Below are positions 1-13,180 of a stretch of DNA of 64,000 nucleotides, one piece after another. The notes under the pieces are model-generated. The model saw only the letters and a program-made list of their open reading frames with translations, searched no databases and was not told where the DNA came from. The stretch's first letter is position 1; every line of letters starts with the position of its first letter. The translations under genes and the position numbers were made by a program. Origin of the DNA: Augochlora pura (Eukaryota; Arthropoda; Insecta; Hymenoptera; Halictidae); the NCBI RefSeq assembly GCF_028453695.1, contig NC_135777.1, positions 18,899,714 through 18,963,713 on the forward strand, in the 5' to 3' direction.

Positions 1-400
1 CAGGACAGTTTCGTTCGACTACAGTTTGCTACAATTGATGTTAAACATTTTTCACAGCGTTCTGCCACGATTAACGTGAAATATTTTTTATTTAGTACAG
101 TTTGTTAGAATCGTTACTGTAAAGCATTTCTATTTCAATTTAACACGTTGGGATCGATGTAGAACATTTTTACTCGACTCGAGTCTGTTCCGAATCGATG
201 CGAAACATATTTCACTCCATTTTTGCCGCGTTTAACGTAGAACAGTTTTCCTTTAGCCCAGTTTGTTACAATCGATGCGGAACATTTTTATCTTCGGTTC
301 AGCTTGTCGCGATTGATTCGCGCCGAACCGTTTTCCATATCGCTCGATTTCGTCGCGATCGACGCCGACTATTTTTGTTCCGTCCATATTGTCGCACGCG
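1..400. repeat. Degenerate ~40-bp tandem repeat at left window edge
   Basis: Eight or so units start near 22, 61, 98, 142, 181, 220, 259 and 300, a period of 37-44 bp. Each unit carries a variant of GTTTGTTACAATCGATG followed by GAACATTTTT. Copies have diverged strongly, so the array is old. It may continue to the left of the window. Open frames across it only reflect the repeat. Confidence 0.75.
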
Positions 401-2660
401 AGGCGGCCGATTTTTATTTTCCAGAAAAATCCGCGGTCGAACGACGTGCCACGGCGTTTGTCCCGAGTCCGGGCATTCTCTTATCTTTCACGGCAAACAA
501 GAACCACGACCCAGTTCTTATTTCTGTCCTATCTCGAAAGAAGTTATTGTAGTCTACCCACGGATTCGAGTCTCGGAACGCTTTTTCGGCTGGCCGCGAT
601 AATCCCGTCGTCCGCTAAAACGCCGTCGCCGAGGCGCATCGATTCTCTATCTATCGTCGCCCCGCGCTTTTATCGATTTCCAATTTCGAGATGACGAAGT
701 TCCCGAAGAAGCTCCGGGAGCAAATAGATGCTACCGCGGCATTATTTCCGCCGGTGGAATTGCAGATTTAGCCTTGCATCCGGAGTGCACTCCGAGAAAA
801 CACCATCGACGGCGGGGAGGGAGAGAACCGTCCTTGTTTATTTCTTTTGCAGCCACTCGATGCCCGACTACTGCCGCGTGCTCTCTTCTCCTCCGCGCGC
901 GCATTCCTGTCGACCGGCGTATATATGCATTTCGATCTCTCGCGGGCCCGGGGCAAAGATAGAATCGACTCTCGAAGTGTTTTTGAATTTATTATTGAGC
1001 TGTCCAAATCGCGGAAACGCTCTCCCAATGTTTCCAAGGAGTTTCATCCTATTTCCGGAGCGGATAGACTGCTCACCTTAAAACCGTGCTACGGATCGGC
1101 GTGCAAGATTTAGTAGCTCCATGCGGAAGTTCATATCGCGTCTTTGTTAACCTTTCATGGACGCGTTCTTGTAATATTCTGAATATTTTATTCGGGGGAG
1201 TAGATTCGCTGTGACGATCTTGGTGATTCGTTTCTTCGGAGAAAAATATGTTGCGACAGAAATTTTCGACGATTTTAATTTAAATCATTATGAAACTTCT
1301 AAATTGTCCATTAGCAAGAAAATGCCATGAAGGCTATGTACATCAAATCTATGAACTTTAGAAGATTACTAATACGCGTCTCTTTGCAGCAATTCCAAAA
1401 CAGAATTTATTTGCAACTTCCCGCCATTTTGATCCTGACGTAAGTTTAAACAATGGAATTTATAGCATCGTTTCTCAAGAAAGAATCTCCACGATTTCAA
1501 TATTTTGAAAACAAGAACCGCGAGACTGGTTATTTCGATCAGAATGATAAAGTTTAGTCTGTAATCGAACGCGTCAATAAAATTCCCGGTAAAGATTCTA
1601 TTATCGAAGCCAACCTCGACTTCTTCTCAAACAAATCCAAACTTCCCGCCGCAAAAAGAGCGCCGTAAAACTGCCTGGAAGCCGGCATAAATTAAAATCG
1701 TTCACCCTCGGAAAACCACAATCTGGTATCCCGTCGCATTAGTTGCCCGCTAATGGACTCAACACGGTAGCGATCTCCAGGCTTTCCCCGCTAAGCAAAG
1801 GAAAGTATCAATTTTCCAATCCCGATGTGTTCTGGTCGCGAAACCGCGCAACCGGGTTCTCTTGGGCGAGGCCATTTCCGGTGGCGGTGATTTCTCGTTG
1901 TCGCGGAGCCTTGTCTCGTTAAGGGACTTCCTATCTGGGCCGGTGCTTTATCCGCGGAGGAAACAAACAGAGTTAATGTATCGCTCGGAAGACACGGCGT
2001 ACGGGGGGAAGATGGGAAGGGAAGGGGGAAGGGTGGCGGCGGCGGCAGCAGAGGAAACCGAGAAAGGTAGCGCGCGCGTTGGCGGCTCTAAAAAGGTGAA
2101 AAGGAATTTCCGCGGCGAGAAACGCTCCACCCGCGGGAAAAAGTTCTCCCCCGGAGCCTTCCCCCCCCCCCCCTCTCCCTCTCTCTCTCTCTCTCTCTGT
2201 CTCGGTCCGTTCCAGCGCGTTTATCGCTTTATGAGGGAAACGGGGCCGGGCTGTTCCAGGAGCAGCCGGCACTCCGCAGCCGGGTCGAGGGAGAAGAAAT
2301 GAAATTTTTCTTTGACCATGCCCTGGGAGACGCGTCTTTTCTTCCTCCTAGCCGAACGTGCGACTGTGCCTCCCTTCTTTGCCAGCCACCCCCTCCTGTC
2401 CCCGACCAGTTCGCGTTTTCTCGGCGACGAGAACAGAGACGTTCCCGGGTCCCGGTAATTGGGAGAATTACAAGTGACATTCCTCTTGTTCCAACACGCC
2501 TGCTGCTTCTTCTCCTCATCTAATTATAGCGCGATTCTTTCCTGAACTTGAGGACCCGGCGGACTCCACTCTGTGCCTCGACGGGTCCCTTCTCTCCTAC
2601 TCTCCTACTCTCCGGCCGCGTCAACGGCGCACAGTGGTCCGCGATACTATCGTATCCGGC
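401..2660. other. Non-coding stretch, mostly GC-rich, no gene seen
   Basis: This is unique-looking sequence with no convincing exon, RNA gene or mobile element. The part from 1140 to 1700 is AT-richer. From 1980 to 2160 the plus strand is purine-rich with GGC/GCA-type triplets. It then switches to 13 consecutive C residues at 2161-2173 and a (CT)n run at 2179-2198. The short open frames here follow that compositional bias. Confidence 0.6.
2161..2198. repeat. Poly-C plus (CT)n microsatellite
   Basis: Thirteen C residues (2161-2173) are followed by a short mixed CT stretch and about ten CT units. Confidence 0.9.
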
Positions 2661-3760
2661 CGAATTTCAATGCTCGAATTTTCAAATTCGAACGATATTT
2701 GTTTTAAATTGCACTGTCTCCACGAACGATTAAACGTGCTGAAATCATACTCTCAGAAACTGATGAATCAGTTGAACATTCAAACAAAATGACCATTATA
2801 TTGCTATATCAGAATATAAGTAAAAATATCCATCCCCGTAAAAGAACGTATAGGACAAGTATAAGTATATAACATGAATTAGATACTATTTAGAAGAAAC
2901 CAAATTGCTCAGCGAAATTGTATAGGAATTTATAGAGCCTAAATTAAGAGACGATTAGACAATAAGATGATCCGACGATTTTAGAAAAAATGCTGGGATC
3001 CAGACGAATTCAACGACCTGCTATAACCTTGAACCTTGGAGCAGCGCGGAAATAATTAAAGACACAGAAAGTGAATTCGTAGATCACTGTGCAGTGGTTC
3101 GAGCTGAGAAAACTTGCTGGCACGCTTTAAGCGGCGGAAGATAGGAATTTTCTTCTCGTGAAAACTCTGCAGCTCCGATGATGAAAGCTCTCTCTCTCTC
3201 TCTCTCTCTCTCTCGCTCTCTGTCTATATTTCTCTATTTATCTTCAGCTCTCTATCTTTCTGTCCTCGCTCTATCAGTCTTTCCGGGTGCCTTTATAAAG
3301 AGGGATAGCCCCTGTGCTCGCGGAGTGTTTGCTCCCGGCCAGTGTCAATGTTTGCTCGTCTTCGTTCAACGTCCACCTGCCGAAATTAGCAAGTCGAATC
3401 AAGGAACGTTTCTCTTGGCCTGATACCTGATTCCCGGTGATGCCACAGGCCGAGAAGGGCTGCGCCGAGGGGGCTGGCTGAGGGATGAAAGGCCGCCGAT
3501 CAGCATCCTCCTCTCACTCTCTCATTCTCTCTCTCTCTCCTGTAGCCTCGCGATTTTTATGAGGATTTACCCCGAGCCCTTTGAGCCGGGTCTAACGAGA
3601 CAATTTTCTCGCGATTGTGTCGTCGCTCGCACCCCTGTCGACGAATTTTTTTCGGTCGGTCGTTTCGGTGGTCCCTGTGATCGTCTACGATCGATCCTTG
3701 TCCGCTCGTTTACTTTCGACAGGATAGAGGTAATCTGTGGAAGGCTTTGATTGCATAGAA
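2661..3760. other. Non-coding stretch with CT microsatellites
   Basis: An AT-rich segment (2690-3120) is followed by (CT)n tracts around 3188-3214 and 3500-3541 and then mixed unique sequence. I see no gene. Confidence 0.6.
3188..3214. repeat. (CT)n microsatellite
   Basis: Uninterrupted CT dinucleotides, about 13 units, followed by imperfect CT-rich sequence to about 3265. Confidence 0.95.
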
Positions 3761-4310
3761 TACAGAGACCACTCCTGTGTTCTTTATTCCATAAATTGAA
3801 CCGGATTGGAGCCGTGTCCTAGGGCGAAGTTAAAAAATACAGTATATCGTGTGGTTATTAAACAATATCGTTCGAACGGTACTGGTAAAATTTTACTAAA
3901 TTTATTCCATCGCGAATTGAATTGTTCAAATAGTAAAATTTATTGCAACTTATTCCATGAAATAGAAGCTCAGTTTTAATATGATAACAATAAATCTACG
4001 GAGCTCCAAAAGTGACTAATGCATGGTACTTTACTATTACAATAATAAGATTAAATTAATTAAAACCTTTCGTCATTTTTATTAAAATATACACTTGACT
4101 CACAAATCAAGTTAAATACAGTAACTATCTTCGATATACTATTATTAATGAATTTAAACTAAAAAGTCTCTAATTTTGTAATAAACAGCCAAGAACAAAT
4201 TAAAAACTAAAAGTATATAAACGAGAGAAAATTATGAATTTTAAAAAATTGCGCCACTGCAACTCCAACTTAACCTAGAAAATCTCCACTTCTATAATAA
4301 AACACGTGAC
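3761..4310. other. AT-rich island, no gene seen
   Basis: A strongly AT-rich block between GC-rich neighbours. It has no complete terminal inverted repeats that I can pair, and no open frame of note. Confidence 0.55.
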
Positions 4311-6090
4311 CAGGAACCGCGGTTCTCTAAACGAGGAAATAGCAGTTTTCGTGCGACCCCGTGACATTTGGAGGTAAGTCGAGCACGGTTCTTGCGTGTT
4401 TGTTTCAAGTTTGTCGAATCGAATCGAATCGATTGATGCCGTTGGTGTATGGGAGTAATAGTCGGTAAACCGGCGCGTCGTAAATCTTTCCGCGATCTTT
4501 AATTACTTTCCCGTCCGATTAAGGGCGCGGCTGTTTGTCAATGTCCGAGGCTCGCATTCGTGAAACCGGCTTAATTGGTTGTTCGGTGGCGGACGTGCGG
4601 TAATCGGCGATTCTATCGAGTCTCTCCCGGAACAAGAATTCCGAAACTTCTTCCCCGGCTGCCTTAGATTGTGTTTGCCCCCGGGAGGCGCGCGCGAGCG
4701 CGAACACCGGCCATTGTAATGCTTTTATACAGGGAATAATGAGAGGGAGACGCGCTTATTACATTTGAATTTGCATTTTTATGCTTCGCGGGGGTGCGGA
4801 GGGTGGTAGCGGGGCACGGTCTGGCTCCCGAGGCTGCAACAAGACGGTGTTCATTAAGCTCGTTTCTGCTTCAAAAACTCTTTCTGCATTCTTTCTGCCG
4901 TATTTACTTCGTTTCGGCTTTAGTCGCGCGCGGTTGAAAGTGGCGCGCGTAATTACAAAAAATTTGTGTAATTACGAGCCAGCGTACCGGATACGCCGCC
5001 GGCGCGCGGGCATTAGAAAACAAATTGGAACATCGTTGTTCCAATTCCAGGGAGAAGCGTGTTCACGCTGTCCGCTCTCGGGCAAATTGCATTTCAATCT
5101 CGCAGGACGCATCTCGAAGGGATGCGTATGACGTTTCCCTTGAATTTGAAAACATTCTGTGGCACTTTAATGCTTGGCGTATCGCGAGTAAGTTTCGCGC
5201 GCATTTTTAACAATTTTCAGCTTTCGAGTCAAGAATTATTTGCGGATTACGTAATTCTATTACACTCGCTTTTTCTCTGACAACGAAATTACTGACAACG
5301 AGTGCATCTCATTATAAGAAAATTAGTCGAATTTTTTACTTAACACCGTTTACATTTTTATGCGTCATCTAAAGTTTACTTGACCTTTAAACTTGACCAA
5401 ACACTGCCGAAAATATTTCTTCCACCTGGTTCCAAGATCGAAGTTAATTCTAGGAAGAGCAGTATGCACGAATAAGTTTCAATTTTAATGTTCCGAGAGT
5501 CAAAACAAAAGGATCTTGATTTTGGACGGCGAAGTGTCGGTCACGTTCGCTCCGAAGAAAAATATACGGCGTTTCGGGAAGGACCGATCTCCGACTCGAT
5601 CCTCTCCGGTTAAAGTAAATTAACAAACGGCAGAACTATTTGGAAAACCTCGAGACGTGTGGGAACGAAGTATCCCGAACTGCGCCAGACTTGTCTAACC
5701 TTGCTTCTCCGACTTACGTCTCGCGGAAAGTTACATAAGTTATTCTTAAAGTGGTTCCGGCGAATCGAATTTTCCGGGGTTTGCTTAAGCAGAATTTACG
5801 GACACCTGGGGTACTTTAAGGTTTCGCTGGATCTATAAATAGAATCTCTGTAATAGTTCGTTTCGGAACTTCCGGAAATGGTGTCGACACCCATATCTCG
5901 TCGCGTCTTCATTTCGTGAAGTAACTCCCGTACGTTTCCACGCGAACGATTGCGCAAAAGATACTAGAATAGTTGTTTCGCTCGGTTTCGCTTCGCCCTT
6001 AAATCAGTTAGCCGTTCTCGACGAGTTCATTCGTCGCGACACGAAACGTTCCCAATTCCATGTGACAAGCGTACTCGTCAAAAACGAGTA
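4311..6090. other. Non-coding stretch, mixed composition
   Basis: Unique-looking sequence. It contains a perfect donor-like GGAGGTAAGT at 4371-4379 but no upstream pyrimidine tract or open exon, so I do not call an exon. A short (GAATC)n repeat lies at about 4414-4430. I see nothing else. Confidence 0.5.
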
Positions 6091-7450
6091 ACTGACTCTG
6101 AAAAATATATGCTTTGCTATTCTTTATTTTTGAGCTCTGAATGGCATATTTTGAAGAGAAGAAAAGTTATATTTATAGTGATTACAAATTGTGAATGTTT
6201 TCTTTCTCCTGTCATATTTTATACAAACGCATATATTTATAATAACCACTAAGTGCTAACAGAGACATATACATAATAAGACATTATTAATTTGTATATT
6301 TTATAGAAGTACTGTATTGTAACAAAACATAGAGAAAACCATATATACAGTATAATTACAGTAGTTTCCATGCTTTTGAAAAAATTTACCAGTCAAATCA
6401 ACAAATTGTCGAAGAACAGTATCTCGTAACGCAAAGAAAATTTACTTAAATATCATGTACCGGAAATTGTTGTGAGAACTTGCTCCTCGACGAACGCGTC
6501 GGGGTTAACCGAAAGCCATAAACATCTTCTTCATTAACGGAGAGGGCGAAATGAAATTTTTCCAAGCACCGTGCACACCAGGTGACTCTGGAATCCTGGC
6601 TGCGCTCCAAGCGGGGTTAAAAAAAAAAATGTCGACGATCTCAATTATCCGGTGAGACACTGCAATAGCTCCATTTTTATTAAATAGTCGTAACAGTTCT
6701 CTTTACTGCGGACCCGCGAGGTCGTTCGAAACCGCGACGGTTCGCGAGGTCTTCTCTATCATTCCGGAAGAAATAACAAGCCACTTAAACGCCTCGTTAC
6801 GTCCCGAACGCTTTTATAGGGCGCGTTTCCTAACATTTTCCATTATTCTGCGCGCCGTTGATTAGCATTCGCGGCCGAACCACCATTAATCGCGCGATTC
6901 TTTTCTCAGGCAGAAACTAAGGCGAGAGAACTGTGATAAACTGGGAGCGCGCGCGCGCACGGTGGTAGCGAACGCGTTAGCGTCGCGATGAATCAACGTT
7001 AGCACGTACATAATGTCTACGATGAAATATTCATAAATCAAAGCGTTTTCAAGAAACTTGCGTCGCGCCGGTCCCACCGCGTTACATTGTCGAACAAATG
7101 AATTCATATCATTTCCTGAACGAGAAATGGTTTCCTCGGAAAACTAGATCGCGGGACGAAGTTTTTTCCCTGTAGCACTAGACTGCGAGTTTCATGCATT
7201 CATGAAAGAAATTAATAACTTAGGAGCGAAAAGAGATTTTCATCCATTTCATATCTCTTACTACAATTAATTTATTAATTTAAATAATTTTTACTTTTTA
7301 TAATGATCTACAGTTTAATGATGACTAGATTATCGTATCTATTTATTACAAATTGTATGATATTAACAGGTTTTATACAACTTCATTTTTTATTATATTT
7401 CTTACTCATCTATACACAACCTTTTTGGTCGGCGCTATGAAAGGGTTAAA
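6091..7450. other. Non-coding stretch with AT-rich islands
   Basis: AT-rich islands at 6100-6470 and 7190-7440 flank a GC-rich block. The second island ends in GAAAGGGTTAA at 7439-7449, which resembles the right end of the TTAA-type miniature elements, but I find no matching left end. No gene is seen. Confidence 0.5.
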
Positions 7451-9900
7451 TATCATTTCCCTACAATTTTAGTCTCGATACGGACTGACGTCAAACCCAG
7501 GGACATTCATCCGGCGGATTCAAGCTCTGCTAAACCGAGCCCATAAAATGCCCGCGATTCGTGTCTAGGCGCACGAAAGTGTTTGAAGTGCTCGTTATAA
7601 ATCGTCGAAAGCAACAGGGGGATGACTGGTCGGAAACGAGAACCCTCCCCTATTTCTCCGGGGACAATGCTGGGCAGGTTCTCGACGTTCTCCTTTTCAC
7701 CTGGCTGTCCAGGTATTCCGGCGACGGGCGGCTCATACAAAAGCGGCTGCTTATCATCTACGGGCTGATAAGAGGCGCTACTTAAACAACGCGAAACACA
7801 GGTGCGCACCTGTTCTCTCCTGCGGCAGGTCGATGGACAAAGACCGGCCGTGTGAACGCGACTTCCACGGTTTCCCAAACGATCGGATGTGTGTCCCTGT
7901 TCACTGGCTCTTGTCGTCGTCGTCGTCGTCGTCGTCGTAGCTCCGCGCCGATAATATTATCCTAGTCGTGTGTCTCGCTGCGCAAACATTTGCTCGGAGA
8001 TTCTGCAGCCGTGAGAGAGGCGGCAGCGGCAACAGCAGCTTTTTACCAAGAAGGCGAAATCCTCTTCCGCGTGAGCGGATCCACCTCCGTCCCGTTCCCT
8101 CCCCCCGCAAACCAATCCCAGGATCAGCTCCCCCGCGGCTTATCGCGTATATTATCGGAACATAAGCCAATAAGTCTGTCGCGCGCGACCCTTGTTGTTA
8201 ACGAGACGCGCGATGCCAGGGCGGGCCGTGGCTGTTTCGAAACGTTAATTACGGCCCAATAATCCCGCTTTTCCGGGCATGATAGGCGGGGTGGAGGGTT
8301 GCGAAACCCGTAGTCTGTAGCCTTGGCGACGACGCCCGAATTAAGAATCGCGGGCGGCTACGCGTGGAAAAGTGGCCCGATTAGCCGGTCCCCGGATCCC
8401 CTTCCCCGTGGAAAAAGACATCTGGAGATCGCTGGAGACGGTGCTCGAATGCCTCGCGAGTGGGCTCGAAAATTAGCTAATTGGATTGAAGACTTCCCGC
8501 GCGGCAGATCATCCCATAAGTCGTCGCTTAACGTTGCCCGTCTTTGTGCGTTCGCAGGATCTGCGAGGGAACGCGTGTATCATCGAAGGACGACGTTATG
8601 ATTTTTTAATTTTCAATTCGGAGAGTCTTTCGGTCGAAGTTTTAGGTTATGTAGTTTCAATTTGAAAACTTTAGGTAGGCTTTGAAAACAACCTGCACAG
8701 CGCGAACAATTCTTAACAATTCATAAATAAGATAAATAACTACATTTGAATATAATGAAAAAGTGAGAAGAATAGAATCTTAACTTCAAGATATTAGTTA
8801 TATTATTGCTTATGTTAAAAGAAAAGCTGTTCTATTTAGCTGCCTGCAATTCTCGCCGATGATATTTATCAATCGCGTTAAGCCGTAGAAACTAGGGAGA
8901 AACGAAGATCAATCAACGAGCCAACTTGCACGGAATCAATCAAAGGCCCAATTAGCAGCCTTCTGAATCGGGAACGTGATTGGCTCAGATCCGTGACGTG
9001 TCTCGATCCCATCGCTAGCTGCGATCTCGAAGGTGGCGGGATCAAATCGGACGTCCGACGGGGGAAAAATTACCGGCAATTTTCAGTTGGTTAGAAGGCC
9101 AAGGGCGCCGTTGGCAGCGTCGCGGGGGAGAGCATCGCGCAGAGAGAGGTTGCTCTCTCGCAGGAGACCCCCCTCTCTCGACCTGCGAGTCCCTCGGGAA
9201 GCAACGGCATTTTCTGTTCTCCCAGCACGCCACCACCCTGTCTGTGTCCCTCCCATGGCGTCTCGCGACGCGCCACGTCACGACGCGTCTCCTCTCTACC
9301 TCTCTTTCGAATAATATCCTTTGAATCTACAATTATGGGCCGCCGCAGGCATGCGGGACACGTTCTCCCGAAAGTTTGCGCGGCGAATACTAAAGCCACG
9401 TGGCAAACAGGATCAATACCGCGTCCCTTCGCGCGGAAGAACCCGGCGAACGATATTCGCCGCGTGTCCTTCGGTCGGCCTCTGCCTCTCCTGTTACGGT
9501 TACGTCTTGCCTCTCTCCGCCGAGTCCCGGCCTCTTCCTACGGCCTCCTCCTACTCCTACGGACCGAAGGACTCTGCTGCCTCCTTCTCGCGCTTTGACG
9601 ACCTGTGCGTGCGTGGGCTGTCCCGCCGTTGTCACGCTGGGGACAGCGACGCGGTCGTAAAGGGACGCGATGGGACCGCGATGCTGCACTCGCTGAAATC
9701 GAAATGTCGTTCGAGTTTTACGCGTGTTTCTTCCTCTTCGAGCCTTTGACGGCCGGTCCGGTGAAGGGCGAAGGGCGAAGGGCGAAAACTCCGCTCTCAA
9801 GGTGACTCCTCTTTGTGCCGGACTGGTTTCGGCAGGATGCTGCTCTCCTGGCTTTCAATTTACTTTCGTGCTTCTCCTCGTCTTCCTCCGGAGATTAATC
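7451..9900. other. GC-rich non-coding stretch
   Basis: GC-rich unique sequence interrupted by an AT-rich part at 8600-8830. It holds a (TCG)n tract at 7912-7939 and three GAAGGGC-type heptamers near 9763-9786. Open frames of 60-140 codons exist in several frames at once, as expected where GC is high and stop codons are rare. None shows a domain or a biased frame. Confidence 0.55.
7912..7939. repeat. (TCG)n trinucleotide repeat
   Basis: About nine units of GTC/TCG in an otherwise unique region. On the opposite strand it would encode poly-Asp, but only within a short unsupported frame. Confidence 0.9.
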
Positions 9901-10444
9901 AATTTTTGGAAACTTTGTATGGTTCTTAGTTTATTAGTTAGTTCGTGTTTCAAAGCTAAATGTATCAAGATGGTCGGAAGGGACAGTTTCATACTGTTTC
10001 TTTTTTGGCTTTTGGTTCTGTTTTATATCAAATTAATCATTTATTCGTGCTATGCTTGAATTTTTAGCGATCCAGTAAATAAAAACGATAATTGGTGTCT
10101 TAGAGGCGTTGTTCGAGTGTAGATAGTTAAAATTGTTGAAATTATTATCTCATTCTTTTATAAGAAATGGTTGATTAAATTTTATAGTACAGCTAAAAAT
10201 CGAAATAAATTCAGTTTTATCATCCCTATAAAACGCTACACGTTCAGTTCTATTAAATTATAATACAGTCTGCAATGAATTTTACAGTCTTCTTAAAACC
10301 GAAAAACCCTTCAATATTCGTACAAAATTAAAATTATATGCATTGATTGCAATGTACAAAAATTACAAAGAAACTTCTTTTATTTCCTAATCATTTTATA
10401 AATACTAAAATATTAATTTTAAAAAGCTGTTCCAATTTGTTCCC
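9901..10444. other. AT-rich stretch leading into candidate ratchet point
   Basis: AT-rich, low-complexity, intron-like sequence directly upstream of the splice-like site at 10474. I find no gene or complete mobile element. Confidence 0.5.
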
Positions 10445-10526
10445 TTCTAATGATATCAATTTTTTCTGTTACAGGTAAGCGTTTACAATTTACCTTCTCA
10501 GTCTACGACACGACGAACGCGTAAGT
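10445..10526 (+). other. Candidate recursive splice site (ratchet point) with short RS-exon
   Basis: A branch-point-like TTCTAATG (10445-10452) and a T-rich tract precede CTGTTACAG, which abuts GTAAGC directly: the acceptor ends at 10474 and the donor starts at 10475, giving a zero-length exon. A second, consensus donor GTAAGT starts at 10521, which would define a 46-nt RS-exon (10475-10520). Recursive splice sites in long insect introns are known to have this acceptor-donor fusion plus a downstream donor. The site shares a 13-base identity with the site at 48820 on the same strand. It is predicted from sequence only. A fortuitous acceptor/donor match is the alternative, though the whole arrangement occurring twice makes chance less likely. 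Confidence 0.55.
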
Positions 10527-12660
10527 AATTATCGTCAGCTTGAATCGCGTACGGCAAATTCGAACTCGTACAATCGAGCGCAGCTTTCATTTTCGTCGGT
10601 GCATTCGTTTTCGAGCAGCCTCGAAAAACGCGCAACTTCGCGCGTGAATAAACAAAACGAGGATTGCAGCGTACAATTTTTTTTTCGCGCGGAACTTCAA
10701 AATAAATCGACGCTGCGAATATATCTCGTTCCGCGGTACTCGTGCACCCGCGCGGCGACTAGAAGCGGTGAATAATGAACAGAAACTCGTTCGTGTTCGA
10801 ATTTCGAAACTCGATTTTTACGAGCACAAAGTGAACTGCTATTTTATTTGATATTTGTCGTGCGCAGGCTCGCGCTCTTTTTTTAGATTGTATCATCGAT
10901 TCGATGAAGCGCCATAGAATTCGAGTAGCACAAAACAGCGCTCAGATAACAAACTTGTTCGTTAAAAGTAATTGTCCGATAGGCGACAATGCTTGCAATT
11001 CGTCGGCGACTATTTCGGAAGCGTCTATTTGTCGAACGTTTCGTCTGAATGTACAACTTTTTCAAGAATACGAGAATGAATCGATAATGCGAATTATCGT
11101 CAAGGACTACAAAGTGCTTGAAGGTAACTTTAAATAATTAATTTAAATAATTAATCCCGTGCACTAGGATTTCCTTGGTAATTTACCTGATAAATAAATG
11201 AAAATTTTAAAGTCACCTACCAAATACGAATGTTATTAATTTCATCTGAATCGAGAGAAAAATTGATTCTTCCGTTTCCAAATTATAAAATTAAAAGTAA
11301 ATAAAGATATACAAGAAATAAAAATCGTCACGTTCTATCAAAGAAGTCGTTCAGCGCAATGAAGTGTTTGTCACCGTAGCTGCGAAAGAAGTCGGTACTG
11401 CAAGGGTTACCGCAAACGGAACGGCGCAGTCCGAAAATTCCACAAACTCCATAAAACTTCAAAGCAGCATCCCCGTCGCGATGATCCCGGCTAAACCGCA
11501 ACCCCATTATCGGCGAGTACTCGATCCTCGGTGTCAGAGACGAGCGCGCGTGTCGCGAAGGTAATTGGTCACGCGATCTCGCCGGGCCCTCTGCGGAGAG
11601 AGAGAGAGAGGGGGAGGCTGTCGTAGGAAAAACCGGCGTCACCGGAATCTGGCAACAGTTGTCCGCCCCCGGAGCGTGCGGAAGGTCGGCCTGGCCAGAG
11701 GGTGCGGGGGGCTGGCGAAGGTAGGAAAGCCCTTTCACCGGCGAACACGATCCGTGGAGCCACGGGAACGCGTGTAACACAGCCGGTGGCGCTAGGCACC
11801 GAGAAGAGACACTAGAAAAAAGTACAAGTGGAAACGTAATATAGCGGCTTTGTGTCTGCGGCACTCAGACTCCCGTCAGAAACCAGCTTCCACTAGCTCT
11901 TCTGTGACCCGCCGCCTCTCCCTCCCTCCTCTCTCTCTCTCTCTCTCTCTCTCTCGTCCTTCTATCGTTTCTCTATCGTCCAGGCTTCTTGGCCACCCTC
12001 TCGCTCTCTAGCTGGTCTTCTCGTCTAGCTTCCCTCTCCATTCGAACAACAATGACACTATAGAAAACCGCGAGGGATAATACGACCGGTACGCAAGACC
12101 CTAGACAAAATCGATTTCACCTCCCCTGGCCATGCCCATAGACGGGGGCCCCACCCCCGCCGGCCGGACCCTCCTCGCCGCACCCTCTCGACGCATCACC
12201 TTTGATTCAGCGAAATTCGAGACGTCTTTCCACGCCACTCCGCCATTGTTTCACGTGGGAAGAGCGCGCCGGGGAAGGCGAATTTATCGAGAAATTCGAA
12301 ACGGCGCTCTCCTACGTGCGCGCACGGAGCCGCAGCCCCCGTGGTCCTTTTTTCTTGCTACCTTTCAACCCTCGCCTAGCCGTCCGCGTCCGTCCCCCTT
12401 TCTCTATTCTGCTCGCAGCAGCCGCCCTGGCCTCCACGATTCGGCCTCGGTAGACGTTTTCTTGTCACGTCACCGGCTTTCTATATTCGAGAGACCACCC
12501 TCGCCCTTTCCCCTTCCTCTTTCTCTTCCTCTTCCTCTTCCGCCTTTCTCCCGCCGCCAACATCCGTCTGCGTTCGGAGTTGCAGGACACGGTGGATCTG
12601 GGTCGATCGTCGAGTAGTACATCGATACTGAATTCCGACGCATAGTGCGCACAAATCCTG
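10527..12660. other. Non-coding stretch downstream of candidate ratchet point
   Basis: Mixed composition with an AT-rich part at 11110-11350 and GC-rich sequence after that. A (CT)n tract occupies 11929-11955, and 12500-12545 is CT/TTC-rich. No supported gene. Confidence 0.55.
11929..11955. repeat. (CT)n microsatellite
   Basis: About 13 uninterrupted CT units. Confidence 0.95.
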
Positions 12661-13180
12661 GACACGCGATCAGAATTCAGGAAATTCGATTTTCTCCTAG
12701 GTCTAAATTTTTAACTCGATTGAGTTAAAATTTTTAACACTGTGACTATGTGTGCATGACATATACTATGTGTGTATGTGTGTCAGAGTTAATATGATTC
12801 AGTAAAATATTGTTTACTAATTTGCTAGTTTATAGGATATTTTAAAATATTTGACCGCAAGTGTAGTTGATGCGACGTAAAATACTACTTAAAAAAAAAA
12901 AAGAAATATTTGAAACATCATGCGGTTTATACCGTTTAAAGAATGTATTCTACATACTTCACAGAGTTATGCATTTTAGTTCCGCATAATGCCATTTATA
13001 TATTTTCACTTATTTGAAATTGATTTTATCAATAATTCCAAGTTTATCTTTAGCTTATCAGAAACATTAGGCAAATTTATCCAAGAAGATCAGTGAATCA
13101 GAACATCCTCTTCTGTTGCATACTTATAAAAATAAGGCAATAAAATAATATAAAATAATATATAAATAATTCAAAATGGC
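12661..13180. other. AT-rich island with short hairpin
   Basis: The block contains a perfect 9-base inverted repeat TTTTAACTC / GAGTTAAAA with a 4-base loop at about 12709-12730, followed by TTAACACTGTG (12734-12744) and a GT-rich stretch. It resembles the edge of a small DNA element, but I cannot find a paired terminus. A run of 12 A residues lies near 12891. Confidence 0.45.

Noticed and set aside
4365..4380. Exon ending at the strong donor GAGGTAAGT
   Set aside because: There is no acceptor with a pyrimidine tract and no open exon upstream; an isolated donor match is expected by chance.
7432..7449. Complete MITE ending GAAAGGGTTAA
   Set aside because: No matching left end or TTAA found at a suitable distance.
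11170..11200. Minus-strand ratchet point (TTTATCAG|GTAAAT)
   Set aside because: The donor is weak, no downstream second donor was identified, and the orientation is opposite to the two strong sites.
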